Shown here: one piece after another, positions 1-7,004 of the stretch
Numbering within the stretch: the stretch's first letter is position 1
How the letters are laid out: the number at the start of each line of letters is the position of its first letter
DNA from: Candidatus Altarchaeota archaeon
GTDB taxonomy: Archaea; Altiarchaeota; Altiarchaeia; IMC4; SCGC-AAA252-I15
NCBI GenBank assembly: GCA_018815265.1
Contig: JAHIYG010000015.1
Span: 1-12,711, forward strand
Direction of reading: 5' to 3'
DNA: 12,711 nucleotides
The notes under the pieces: model-generated
Told to the model about the DNA's origin: nothing
What the model saw: the letters and a program-made list of their open reading frames with translations, nothing else
Databases searched by the model: none
Translations under genes and position numbers: made by a program

Positions 1-402
1 CAATGTTCTTCCTGTTTTCGCATCAACAGCGTAAAGATGGCCTACTCCATCAAAGAATTCAGCAGCAGCGTCTTTGCTGAATCGCCTCACACCATCTAAC
101 ATCTCAACTACTTGCCTTCTGAAAACATCGACAAAGCTTTGTTCATCCCTCAAGCGCGTATCCCCCAAAAGTCTCTCTGCTGACAATGAAGCAGCAAGAT
201 ATAGGCGAGACACGTTTTTCCGCTGAACCATAAGCTCTGAAACTCGAGGATGCAGACCCTCTGTGGAAAAGCGTTGGTCAAGAGTCGTTAATGCATCATT
301 TATTTGTTCAGTGTGCCTATTACCCCCAGAATCTCCTATATTCCTAGGGCCAGGTAAATTTGTATAGTCATCCCCCTGGGAGCCCTGCTTTTGCCGTGGC
401 AT
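1..402 (-). CDS. Unrecognised protein, N-terminal 134 residues (3' end outside the window)
   Basis: The reading frame is open from an ATG at 402 down to base 1 and runs off the window edge, so the C-terminus is missing. Residues 1-32 are polar and rich in Gly, Asp and Asn, and probably disordered. Residues 33-125 are charged and look largely alpha-helical, with many Arg, Glu and Leu and no membrane segment or signal peptide. I recognise no family and see no catalytic motif or cysteine cluster. The start is supported by a box A-like element at 429-435 (TTTATAA on the minus strand) about 30 bp upstream, with no Shine-Dalgarno between, as for other genes here. It is transcribed divergently from scpA. 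An overlapping minus-strand frame at 368-793 lies mostly antisense to scpA and was not preferred. Confidence 0.6.
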   Translation of the reverse strand, partial: MPRQKQGSQGDDYTNLPGPRNIGDSGGNRHTEQINDALTTLDQRFSTEGLHPRVSELMVQRKNVSRLYLAASLSAERLLGDTRLRDEQSFVDVFRRQVVEMLDGVRRFSKDAAAEFFDGVGHLYAVDAKTGRTL

Positions 403-428
403 ATGAAAAAAATAAGGGATAGACGAAA

Positions 429-435
429 TTATAAA
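429..435 (-). promoter_or_regulatory. Box A (TATA-like) of the partial left-edge gene
   Basis: On the minus strand this reads TTTATAA. Its centre lies about 30 bp upstream of the ATG at 402, the usual archaeal box A distance for a transcript with little or no leader. It sits in the 116-bp divergent gap before scpA. The gap also contains AATATATT-type sequence near 479-487, about 35 bp upstream of the scpA start, a plausible box A for that gene. Confidence 0.4.
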
Positions 436-518
436 TCATCAAGTTTGGTTGGTCTCTTCTTTTATAGTTGCTTATCCAATAATATATTCTGGGGTGTTGG
501 CTTTGGTGTAGTATAGCC

Positions 519-1232
519 ATGGAAAAGATTGATTTGATGATGGAATCCGAGGATGCCACATGGCGTGACATTCTAATGAGCGTCTTAGAGGATATGAACC
601 CGTGGGACATAGATTTGGTCGAGTTGGCAACCAGATACAGTCGGAAAGTCGATGAAATGACCCATATGAGTTTTAGACTGCCTGCAAACGTAGTCCTAGT
701 ATGTTCAGTCCTTCTGAGGATGAAAGCAGACATACTGGCTCCGAAAGAGGAGGAATTCAACGACGTCTCAGCATCGCTTAACTTCATATTCAACGGGGAT
801 TACCCGATAGCTGCGCTTTTGAACTCTGAAGGCGAACCATACCCCATATCAATCAAGCCTGCGAGAGCTTTGACTAGGAAGGTTTCTGCAAACGAGTTGA
901 TTGCAGCCATACAGGATGCGCTGTCAGAGAGGACGAAGATGATTGAACGCGCCCAGATGAAGGCAGCCAGAAAAGCATTGGATGCAGAGGAGGCACCAGC
1001 TGAGATATACCTTGAACCCCAAATAAACATCTTGGAAGCCATAGAGCACACTTACGCCAGAGTCATGGACATACTCTCCTCTAAGGAGGTAGCCCTTTTT
1101 TCAGAGATGGTCAAGACAAAGGAGGATGTTGTCAGGGTCTTCTTGAGCTTGTTACATCTTTCAAACACGCAGAAGATAGCATTAAACCAGGAGCAACTAT
1201 TTGGTGAGATATATATAAAGAGCCTGGGTTGA
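519..1232 (+). CDS. scpA: Segregation and condensation protein A (ScpA), kleisin
   Basis: The product has 237 residues, within the usual ScpA range. ScpA is the kleisin that bridges the SMC ATPase heads in chromosome condensation and segregation. Residues 28-44 carry the ScpA N-terminal signature (PWDIDLVELATRYSRKV), followed by LPANVVLVCSVLLRMKADIL at 54-73, typical of the family. A charged, variable middle (about 75-170) leads to a C-terminal winged-helix-like region (about 175-237) ending in the characteristic pattern of a Phe-rich helix, LNQEQLFGEI and a short strand. No smc or scpB gene lies in the window, so the partners must be encoded elsewhere. The ATG at 519 follows GGTG-type sequence and a possible box A near 483. 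Two small genes follow on the same strand. The family assignment rests on motif recognition. Confidence 0.85.
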   Translation: MEKIDLMMESEDATWRDILMSVLEDMNPWDIDLVELATRYSRKVDEMTHMSFRLPANVVLVCSVLLRMKADILAPKEEEFNDVSASLNFIFNGDYPIAALLNSEGEPYPISIKPARALTRKVSANELIAAIQDALSERTKMIERAQMKAARKALDAEEAPAEIYLEPQINILEAIEHTYARVMDILSSKEVALFSEMVKTKEDVVRVFLSLLHLSNTQKIALNQEQLFGEIYIKSLG

Positions 1233-1239
1233 AAAGGGG

Positions 1240-1247
1240 TTTTTATA
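1240..1247 (+). promoter_or_regulatory. Possible box A upstream of the 144-residue protein
   Basis: TTTTTATA follows a G-rich run just after the scpA stop. With the usual 26-27 bp offset, transcription would start near 1271, just before an internal ATG at 1273 (Met5 of the longer reading). This would make the gene partly independent of scpA and would favour the 1273 start. A weak GGATG at 1248-1252 would instead serve the 1261 start, so the choice is unresolved. Confidence 0.3.
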
Positions 1248-1260
1248 GGATGTTTGCTTA

Positions 1261-1695
1261 ATGTGTTCTACGATGACAGTTTTCAACTTTAAGATAAAAA
1301 GACTGAGCGGGGAAAAGACTAAAACAGACGTGAGCAACATAGAAATAAAAGCTAATTCAGTCATACAATCTGCTAAAAAGGCCAAGGACAAAAGAATTGG
1401 CGAATACCTCCATGTAAATTTCAAATATACCGCTGAATATCTTCCTGACGTCGGCAAGATAGAAATTGAGGGGACACTATGGTATCAGAATCCGAAATTC
1501 AGCACTGTAGTCTCAGAAGTCAAGGATAAAATCGAGATAACAAATGAGGCTATGTCTGAGATATCCAATGCTATAATCGTCGACTCCATGATTGAGGCAT
1601 TGTCGCTTTCCAGAAAGCTGCAGTTGGCGCCGCCAATGCAGATGCCTTCAGTCACTGTGAAGGGAGATGTTTACAAATTTCCAAAGGAAAAGTAG
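1261..1695 (+). CDS. Conserved archaeal protein, possibly SecB-like
   Basis: The product has 144 residues, or 140 if translation starts at the ATG at 1273, which the upstream box A slightly favours. The centre (about 50-75) reads as beta-strands of the form YTAEYLPDVGKIEIEG, followed by a helical stretch with EISNAI and a C-terminal SLSRKLQLAPPMQMPSV, then a short strand. This combination resembles a widespread archaeal family of about 140 residues that I recall as being compared to SecB-fold chaperones; that comparison is from memory and uncertain. There is no signal peptide, membrane segment or cysteine cluster. It lies 28 bp after scpA and 9 bp before the zinc-finger gene, so the three are probably co-transcribed at least in part. 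The specific function is unknown. Confidence 0.7.
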   Translation: MCSTMTVFNFKIKRLSGEKTKTDVSNIEIKANSVIQSAKKAKDKRIGEYLHVNFKYTAEYLPDVGKIEIEGTLWYQNPKFSTVVSEVKDKIEITNEAMSEISNAIIVDSMIEALSLSRKLQLAPPMQMPSVTVKGDVYKFPKEK

Positions 1696-1704
1696 GTTTT
1701 TCAA

Positions 1705-1902
1705 ATGGGTGTCACAGGTTTGTGCGACATCTGCCGGAAAAGAGCTGTTTACTCCTGTAGTTTATGTGGTAAAAGAATATGTCAAGACTGTATGACTGTA
1801 TCAGGCATATGTAAACCGTGTGCTGGAGGATACAAAATAGAGCAGGATAAGAAATTCATCGAAACAATACTTAAGGGCAAAGGCATAGACGATGTTTTCT
1901 AG
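1705..1902 (+). CDS. Small eight-cysteine zinc-finger protein
   Basis: The product has 65 residues. Cysteines at 7, 10, 18, 21, 26, 29, 36 and 39 form four pairs (CxxC-x7-CxxC-x4-CxxC-x6-CxxC), enough to bind two zinc ions in a B-box or HIT-type cross-brace. The C-terminal 25 residues are charged and probably helical, ending in a short acidic and hydrophobic tail. Such small proteins usually act through protein or nucleic-acid binding; no target is evident. It begins 9 bp after the preceding gene, with AGG at 1694-1696 as the only ribosome-binding hint. Its TAG stop shares the palindrome CTAG with the stop of the convergent gene on the other strand. A catalytic role is unlikely at this size. 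Confidence 0.75.
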   Translation: MGVTGLCDICRKRAVYSCSLCGKRICQDCMTVSGICKPCAGGYKIEQDKKFIETILKGKGIDDVF

Positions 1903-3149
1903 TTCCCATTCAAGGGAGTTACAGTCATTATCTTTCTCGCCTGCTCAGGATATTTGCAGATGAACCGTATCTCGTCTGCTGTCACAGGCTGTTGCTTGTG
2001 TACGTTAGCGTATCTTACAAGCTCCAAAAGCATCCTGGCATGGTCCTCGTCTTTGAATTGGACTTCATATTTTCCTGCCATATTCTTGAAGCCTTTAATG
2101 CCAGAGTATTCCCCCGTGGTAATCTGTCTGCCAGTCTCAACTGTTTCTGTGTGGCCTCTCCCCACCTCGTCATGGTCATATAGTTCATAGTTTCTGTGGT
2201 CTTTCAGTGCTCCGTCGACGTGTATGCCTGATTCATGGGCGAATGCGTTCGCCCCAACTGCGACTTGATTGATTGGCAGGGGTATTCCAAAGCATCTTGA
2301 TGCATAATGAGCTATTTTCCATGATTGCGTCAAGTCTATGTTTCCTCCAAACTCGTATTTTCCAGCTAATCCACTGCTTTTCTTCATTGCAAGGACACAA
2401 GATACCAAATCTGCATTGCCTGAGCGCTCCCCAATCCCATTCACTGTAGTGTTGATGTAGGCGTCTACGCCACCGTCTACCGCACCTTTGGCACCCATTA
2501 CAGAGCATGCCACAGCCATTCCCAGGTCATTGTGACAGTGCAATTCCAAATCCAAACCAGATGATTCAGCAATTTGTTTTATTCTATCATATAGGGTCAT
2601 TGGGTCATCATAGCCGAGGGTGTCGCAGTATCGCATTCTTTTGCCGCCGTGCGTTTTAACCATGTCAGTGAACTCAATAAGTTTTTCCAGCTCAGTCCTG
2701 GAGGCGTCTTCAGCGTTTACACCCACTGCCTCGGCGCCAAGTTCATAGGCTCTGTCTATTGCTTCGCCAGTTCTTTGAAGCAGGTCTTCCCAACCTACTT
2801 TCCCGCCGAATTTGCCTTCAAGCATCTGCTTTGATGTGCTGATGCTAAGATTCAAGTATTTTATTTTTGGAACTAATTCAAACGCTTTTTCAACATCCTG
2901 CACAACAGCCCTAATCCACCCTGAAAGCCGGAGATTATTTATTGCACCCAGCTCTACAAGTTCCAAGTTGGCGTTCAGGTAGTGTTTCTCGTGCAAGGTT
3001 ACAGGAAATCCGAATTCGCTCTGGAATATACCCATCTTGTCAAGATACATGTTAAGCATGGTTTTCTCAAGCTTAGCCAACCCAATCCTAGACGTCTGCA
3101 CACCATCCCTGTTTGTAACATCAATGAAGTAAATTTTATTTTTCGCCAT
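1899..3149 (-). CDS. Homocitrate synthase / Re-citrate synthase-type acyltransferase
   Basis: The 416-residue enzyme belongs to the DRE-TIM metallolyase family (isopropylmalate, citramalate, homocitrate and Re-citrate synthases), which condenses acetyl-CoA with a 2-oxoacid. The N-terminal motif is VTNRDGVQT at 11-19, with Arg14, Asp15 and Gln18 in the positions of the usual TLRDGxQ. The metal ligands are HCHND at 204-208, and GERSGNADL is at 240-248. The NRDGVQT form, together with the region from MGIFQSEFGFP to EKHYLNANLEL (39-64), resembles my memory of bacterial proteins annotated as homocitrate synthase, some shown to be Re-citrate synthase. The product could therefore be citrate or homocitrate; sequence alone does not decide. 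There is no LeuA-type C-terminal regulatory domain of the usual length. The ATG at 3149 starts MAKNKIYFID. It is monocistronic and convergent with the zinc-finger gene. Confidence 0.8.
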   Translation of the reverse strand: MAKNKIYFIDVTNRDGVQTSRIGLAKLEKTMLNMYLDKMGIFQSEFGFPVTLHEKHYLNANLELVELGAINNLRLSGWIRAVVQDVEKAFELVPKIKYLNLSISTSKQMLEGKFGGKVGWEDLLQRTGEAIDRAYELGAEAVGVNAEDASRTELEKLIEFTDMVKTHGGKRMRYCDTLGYDDPMTLYDRIKQIAESSGLDLELHCHNDLGMAVACSVMGAKGAVDGGVDAYINTTVNGIGERSGNADLVSCVLAMKKSSGLAGKYEFGGNIDLTQSWKIAHYASRCFGIPLPINQVAVGANAFAHESGIHVDGALKDHRNYELYDHDEVGRGHTETVETGRQITTGEYSGIKGFKNMAGKYEVQFKDEDHARMLLELVRYANVHKQQPVTADEIRFICKYPEQARKIMTVTPLNGN

Positions 3150-3270
3150 TTTAAAACATTATAAATTGCTGATTTCAACAAATTTAAGTCCTACTAATAA
3201 GGTTTTTTCAATTAAAAAGCTGTTTAACCTCTTTTAGAAAGTTTTATTACAATCTTGGAGATGATTATAT

Positions 3271-4278
3271 ATGTCCATTGAGAAGAGAGTTGAACAACAT
3301 GAGGTTATTCAAGAAACACGGGTTGGAAGAACACTCAATGGATTTATTCCGTGGGCCATAGTAGCTCTTGGCCTGGGTTTAGGGTCAAACCCATGCAATC
3401 TAGCTTGGGGTGCTGAACGTGTGAATGCTGAGAAACATCAAGTTCAAGCACATACCCATACACACCCTGAGACCGATGTACTTAGACTCCAAGGATTTAA
3501 AACAATTGATGAAAGGGAGAAACTGTCGCTTAAAACTGGAAAGTATGCCTCAGAGGACATACGTGCTCCTGGGGACTTGACAAACGCTAATGCAGACAAT
3601 CCACTTATAAAACACTATTTTTTTGATAAAAAACAAGTTAAGATTCCAGCAGTTAGTAAGGCGTGTGATGCTGTGTTCACATTTGAGACATCCAATGAGA
3701 TTGATAAAACAGGAGGTACTGGCGTGATTATATCAGATGATGGGTTGGTAGTGACAGCTGAACACTGTCTAGTACTGCACAATGGACCAAATGATGTGAA
3801 GAAACTCAGCATCAACCATCTGGGGAAGTCAATTCCCCTAGCTAATGCAGAGGTCATCTTCAGACCTGCAGAAGGCTATGTTAAAGGCGTGGATATTGCG
3901 ATACTCAGGGTTCCGGAGCTTGCTGGAAAACCTCATGTCAGCTTAAGTGATGCAGATGTTGAAAAACAAGAGGGAAAAACTGTTTTTTCGATTGGGTACC
4001 CCTATCAACACCCCAATCTTGACGGCAAAACCATGTATGTATCAGCTGGGAATGTTAAGAAGGGATCTAACGACCGTTCAGTGCGTTCTGACGCTGAAGC
4101 AAGAATAGGCAACAGTGGAGGGCCATTAGTCGATGTGAATGGGCTGCTTCTGGGAATAAACACAACAAATAGTATGAGTGGTTTCACAGACACTCTCACA
4201 GCCGAGCCTAGTAAGGTTATTAAGGAAATTCTTGTGGGGAGGAGATTATGGCCTTTAGATTTGCCGCGACTGAAATAA
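3271..4278 (+). CDS. Trypsin-like (HtrA-type) serine protease, membrane-anchored or exported
   Basis: The product has 335 residues. A charged 24-residue N-terminus is followed by one hydrophobic segment (about 25-47), either a membrane anchor with the protease outside or a long signal peptide. Residues 48-125 are a linker with a His-rich patch (HTHTHP, 61-66). The chymotrypsin-fold domain is about 126-325. The triad is visible: His165 in VTAEHC, Asp208 in GVDIAILRVP, and Ser282 in IGNSGGPLVD. GGTGVIISDDG before the histidine and SIGYP before the serine are typical of HtrA/trypsin-2 proteins. There is no PDZ domain after the protease domain, unlike classic HtrA. GGAGATGAT at 3257-3265 is a good Shine-Dalgarno for the ATG at 3271, unusual in this window. 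Likely role: extracytoplasmic protein quality control or processing; the substrate is unknown. Confidence 0.85.
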   Translation: MSIEKRVEQHEVIQETRVGRTLNGFIPWAIVALGLGLGSNPCNLAWGAERVNAEKHQVQAHTHTHPETDVLRLQGFKTIDEREKLSLKTGKYASEDIRAPGDLTNANADNPLIKHYFFDKKQVKIPAVSKACDAVFTFETSNEIDKTGGTGVIISDDGLVVTAEHCLVLHNGPNDVKKLSINHLGKSIPLANAEVIFRPAEGYVKGVDIAILRVPELAGKPHVSLSDADVEKQEGKTVFSIGYPYQHPNLDGKTMYVSAGNVKKGSNDRSVRSDAEARIGNSGGPLVDVNGLLLGINTTNSMSGFTDTLTAEPSKVIKEILVGRRLWPLDLPRLK

Positions 4279-4286
4279 TGAATGCG

Positions 4287-5156
4287 TTAGTTCTTTGACC
4301 TTGCCTGGTATGCCATTGCCTTGTATACTAGTTTAGCTGCTGTGAAGTCGCTGGTTCGTGTCCCGTCAGGCAGTAGTTCAACAACATCCAAGCCCACGAC
4401 ATCCTTGTAGGTGAAGATGGCGGAGAGTATGTCTAATATATCATACCATCCGAGCCCCCCAGGCTCGGGGGTTCCCGTAGAGGGCATGATTGAGGGGTCG
4501 AATACGTCCACGTCAAAGCTTATATAGACTTTGTCAGACAGCATGGAGAGTATGTCTTTTGTGCGGTTGCCAGCCAGTATGTCTTTAGCGAAGTAGAGGC
4601 GTTTGTCTTTCCGGAGTTTCTTGACTTCATCAGATTCCTCGTCTGACACGCTTCTTATTCCGACACTTACCGCTGGAATGGCTTCTGTTATTCTCGCCAT
4701 AACCGACCCATGACTGTATCTGGTTCCATGGTATTCGTCTCTCCTGTCTGAGTGGGCGTCGAAATGCAGGACTGAAACAGTTGGGTGATAATCTTTTGCA
4801 GCTAGTGCGCAGCCATAGGATATGGAGTGTTCTCCACCCAATACAATCGGGAATTTATTGTCTGAGTATAGTCTACTGCACGCCGCCCTTATTGCCTCTG
4901 CTGTCTCCCCACCTATTTTTTTCAAAAGCAGGGGTGGAAGCGTTGTAATTCCAAGTTCAGCAGGGTTTGAGTCTGTTTCTTCGTCATAGAGTTCAAGATA
5001 GTGTGATGCCTCAAGCAATGCTTTGGGCCCGGACAGGGTCCCCTTCCCATATGACGTCGTCTGTTCGTAGGGTATGGGCAAGACTGCGAAATATGAGGTT
5101 TTATAGTCAGTGAACGCCTTATCAAGGCAGCCGAATGTGTTTTTTGTAGAGGCCAT
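4287..5156 (-). CDS. speB: Agmatinase-family ureohydrolase
   Basis: The 289-residue protein matches the arginase/agmatinase family, which uses a two-manganese centre to release urea. All metal ligands are visible: His110 in GGEHS, Asp133, His135 and Asp137 in HFDAHSD, and Asp215 and Asp217 in SFDVDVFDPS. The loop DEYHGTRYSHGS (140-151) and the TGTPEPGGLGWYD segment (227-239) fit agmatinases better than arginases. Known archaeal roles are agmatine to putrescine and, in Haloferax, removal of the guanidino group during hypusine formation on aIF5A. Since aIF5A lies about 6 kb away, either role is plausible. The gene ends 8 bp from the protease stop. The start at 5156 is supported by a box A at 5182-5195, about 32 bp upstream and shared with the divergent membrane-protein gene. 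Confidence 0.88.
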   Translation of the reverse strand: MASTKNTFGCLDKAFTDYKTSYFAVLPIPYEQTTSYGKGTLSGPKALLEASHYLELYDEETDSNPAELGITTLPPLLLKKIGGETAEAIRAACSRLYSDNKFPIVLGGEHSISYGCALAAKDYHPTVSVLHFDAHSDRRDEYHGTRYSHGSVMARITEAIPAVSVGIRSVSDEESDEVKKLRKDKRLYFAKDILAGNRTKDILSMLSDKVYISFDVDVFDPSIMPSTGTPEPGGLGWYDILDILSAIFTYKDVVGLDVVELLPDGTRTSDFTAAKLVYKAMAYQARSKN

Positions 5157-5181
5157 AGGGCATAGGTGGAGTAACCATAGG

Positions 5182-5195
5182 ATTTAATATTAAAT
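5182..5195. promoter_or_regulatory. Palindromic box A, probably a bidirectional promoter
   Basis: ATTTAATATTAAAT is a perfect 14-bp palindrome in the 56-bp gap between the agmatinase gene and the membrane-protein gene. Its centre is about 25 bp from the GTG at 5213 and about 32 bp from the ATG at 5156, so it could position TBP for both genes. No other TATA-like element is seen in the gap. Confidence 0.55.
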
Positions 5196-5212
5196 ATGAG
5201 TTAGTATTTCAG

Positions 5213-5779
5213 GTGAGATACAGTTACGTATTTTCGGCTCTATTATGCCTTGCATTCATAGCCTATGCAGATGTGGATTGTCCATTTGGCGTAGTGGACG
5301 ACCCCTATCCCGGCCAGTGCGCAAGATACACAGACAAGGACGGAAACAGCATCTGCGACCTGTCACAGAGTCAGGAAGCATATATAGCGCCGTCAGTCGA
5401 TGAAGTAAAGACTGCCAAGATGGCAGTAGGTGGCAAGTATAACCTTGTTGAATGGATTTTGTTTTTGTCCCTCAGCTACCTTGGGACATTAATCCTATCA
5501 AAAAGAGAAAGGATTACCTGCCTCACCCACAGGAGAGTATGGAATGTCGCGCTTTTGATTGCATTCCTTGTCTCTGCAGTATTGGGTGTTCTTTTGGTGG
5601 TGAGAATCAATTATGGGATTGTTTTCCCGCAGTGGATTAACATACTCTACTGGCATGTGGAGGCAGGCATTGCAATGGCGGTCATATCTGTTTTCCACAT
5701 ACTCTGGCATTGGCAGTATTTCGTCTGCATTGTAAAAAGGCCGAAACCTGTTGGAAAACCCAAAGGCAGGTTAAAGTAG
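5213..5779 (+). CDS. Membrane cytochrome-b-like protein (DUF4405-like) with Cys/Ca-type external motif
   Basis: The 188-residue protein begins with a signal-peptide-like segment (1-19, ending AYA). The exposed part has three cysteines: CPFG at 23, GQC at 36 and SICD at 48. Between the last two lies D-K-D-G-N at 41-45, a calcium-loop-like DxDGN motif. Three membrane segments follow (about 79-96, 108-131 and 142-172). Histidines at 148, 162 and 166 lie in or near the last, in the patterns YWHVEAG and FHILWHWQYF seen in DUF4405 and b-type haem proteins. Haem binding and a redox role are inferred, not shown. The start is GTG: it lies about 25 bp from the palindromic box A, giving a nearly leaderless message, and the upstream ATG at 5196 is out of frame. 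The stop overlaps the antiporter stop by 9 bp. Confidence 0.7.
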   Translation: MRYSYVFSALLCLAFIAYADVDCPFGVVDDPYPGQCARYTDKDGNSICDLSQSQEAYIAPSVDEVKTAKMAVGGKYNLVEWILFLSLSYLGTLILSKRERITCLTHRRVWNVALLIAFLVSAVLGVLLVVRINYGIVFPQWINILYWHVEAGIAMAVISVFHILWHWQYFVCIVKRPKPVGKPKGRLK

Positions 5780-6970
5780 TTTTTGTCCTCTGTAGTGCGT
5801 TAGGAGTTTCTTGAATGCTATGGGCGTCATGAATGTTGTGATAAACGCCATGGACACAAGTACGGTGACTATTTCAGGTGTCAGTATACCTAATTCAACT
5901 CCAACGCTGACGAGTATCAATTCCACGGCACCTCTCCCATTCATGCCAGCAGATACTACTACGCCTTCGCTTTTTTTAAGTCCTGATAGGATGCAGCCGA
6001 TGTATGAGCCTGTGAATTTGCCAAACACCGCCACCACCAGTATTAGAGTCAAAAAAGGGAGGTTATGTAGGAGGCCTATTAAGTCCACATGGAATGCGAG
6101 GGAAACGAAGAATACCGGCCCCAAGAAACCGTAGCTTATCACCATCAACCTGTCGTTTAGTAGGGAGAGTACCATTTTGTCGTTTAGTTCCTCGCGAACA
6201 AATAATCCTGCTATGAATGCGCCGATTATGAGGTGCAACCCCATTGCCTCAGCGATGTATGCGAAGATGAATGCTGTCAAAAGGCTGAATGTGAAGCCGT
6301 GGCCTTCCTCGTTGTAGAATCTGTTCAGTAGGGGCAGGACCAGCTTTCCAATACCGTATGTGAGGAGGAAGAACAATGCTACATGAGCCATTGACGAGAA
6401 TACTGGATAAAGTGATTGCAGAGATATTTCTGCAGCAGTATTGCCTGATTGTATGGTGTCTACAAGAGCTGAGAAGACACCCAGAGACAGTATGTCATCG
6501 ACCAACGCCGCCCCGATTAACACATGCCCTATTCTGCTTTGTTGCATGTTGAGATCCATGAGTATTCTGGCATTCACTGCAATGGCTGTTATGGACAGCC
6601 CCAAACCTATGAAGATTGCCTGGAATTCTGTGAGTGAGGGCATGAAGATTTTTGAGCCATAATAACCCAGTATTAGGGGGATTATGAAACCGAGTATCCC
6701 GCATAATATAGAGGGTTTCATTGATTTGAAAAATGCCTTAGGGTCTGTTTCAGTGCCGGCATAAAACATCAGGAAAAATATTCCAAGTTCAGCCAAGAAA
6801 CTTATATACTCATTGGGTTGGACAAGGTTCAGAAGTGATGGACCAAATATTAATCCTGCAAGAAGTTCCCCGAGCATTGGAGGCATGTCTAGTTTATGTC
6901 TGAACAGCCGTCCAAGATACCAGCTAATCAAGAGGATGAACAATAGCTCTATTATGTGAAGGTTTGCCAT
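5771..6970 (-). CDS. CPA2-family cation/proton antiporter
   Basis: The 399-residue protein is almost entirely hydrophobic, with about 12-13 membrane segments, the normal size for the transport domain of the KefB/NapA family. The paired acidic residues of the ion site are Asp158-Asp159 in GAALVDDILSLG, which usually mark electrogenic CPA2 antiporters. Lys318 in VFGKFTGSYIG and the motif NGRGAVEL at 344-351 are also typical, as is PPMLGELLAGLIFGPS at 30-45. There is no C-terminal RCK/TrkA-N domain, so gating by nucleotide is not expected from this chain. Likely substrates are Na+ or K+ in exchange for H+. The start ATG at 6970 is preceded by a box A at 6993-7001 (minus strand CTTATATCC), so it has its own promoter despite the cupin gene 34 bp upstream on the same strand. 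Confidence 0.88.
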   Translation of the reverse strand: MANLHIIELLFILLISWYLGRLFRHKLDMPPMLGELLAGLIFGPSLLNLVQPNEYISFLAELGIFFLMFYAGTETDPKAFFKSMKPSILCGILGFIIPLILGYYGSKIFMPSLTEFQAIFIGLGLSITAIAVNARILMDLNMQQSRIGHVLIGAALVDDILSLGVFSALVDTIQSGNTAAEISLQSLYPVFSSMAHVALFFLLTYGIGKLVLPLLNRFYNEEGHGFTFSLLTAFIFAYIAEAMGLHLIIGAFIAGLFVREELNDKMVLSLLNDRLMVISYGFLGPVFFVSLAFHVDLIGLLHNLPFLTLILVVAVFGKFTGSYIGCILSGLKKSEGVVVSAGMNGRGAVELILVSVGVELGILTPEIVTVLVSMAFITTFMTPIAFKKLLTHYRGQKLL

Positions 6971-6992
6971 AGCCTAGGATTACCAAGTCAGA

Positions 6993-7001
6993 GGATATAA
7001 G
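6993..7001 (-). promoter_or_regulatory. Box A of the antiporter gene
   Basis: The minus strand reads CTTATATCC, centred about 27 bp upstream of the antiporter ATG at 6970, with no ribosome-binding site between. It lies in the 34-bp gap after the cupin gene and suggests a leaderless transcript. Confidence 0.45.
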
Positions 7002-7004
7002 TTT

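Noticed and set aside
368..793. Minus-strand frame of 141 codons overlapping the scpA start
   Set aside because: It covers the conserved N-terminal part of ScpA in antisense and ends inside the left-edge gene in a different frame; the left-edge gene and scpA explain the region better.
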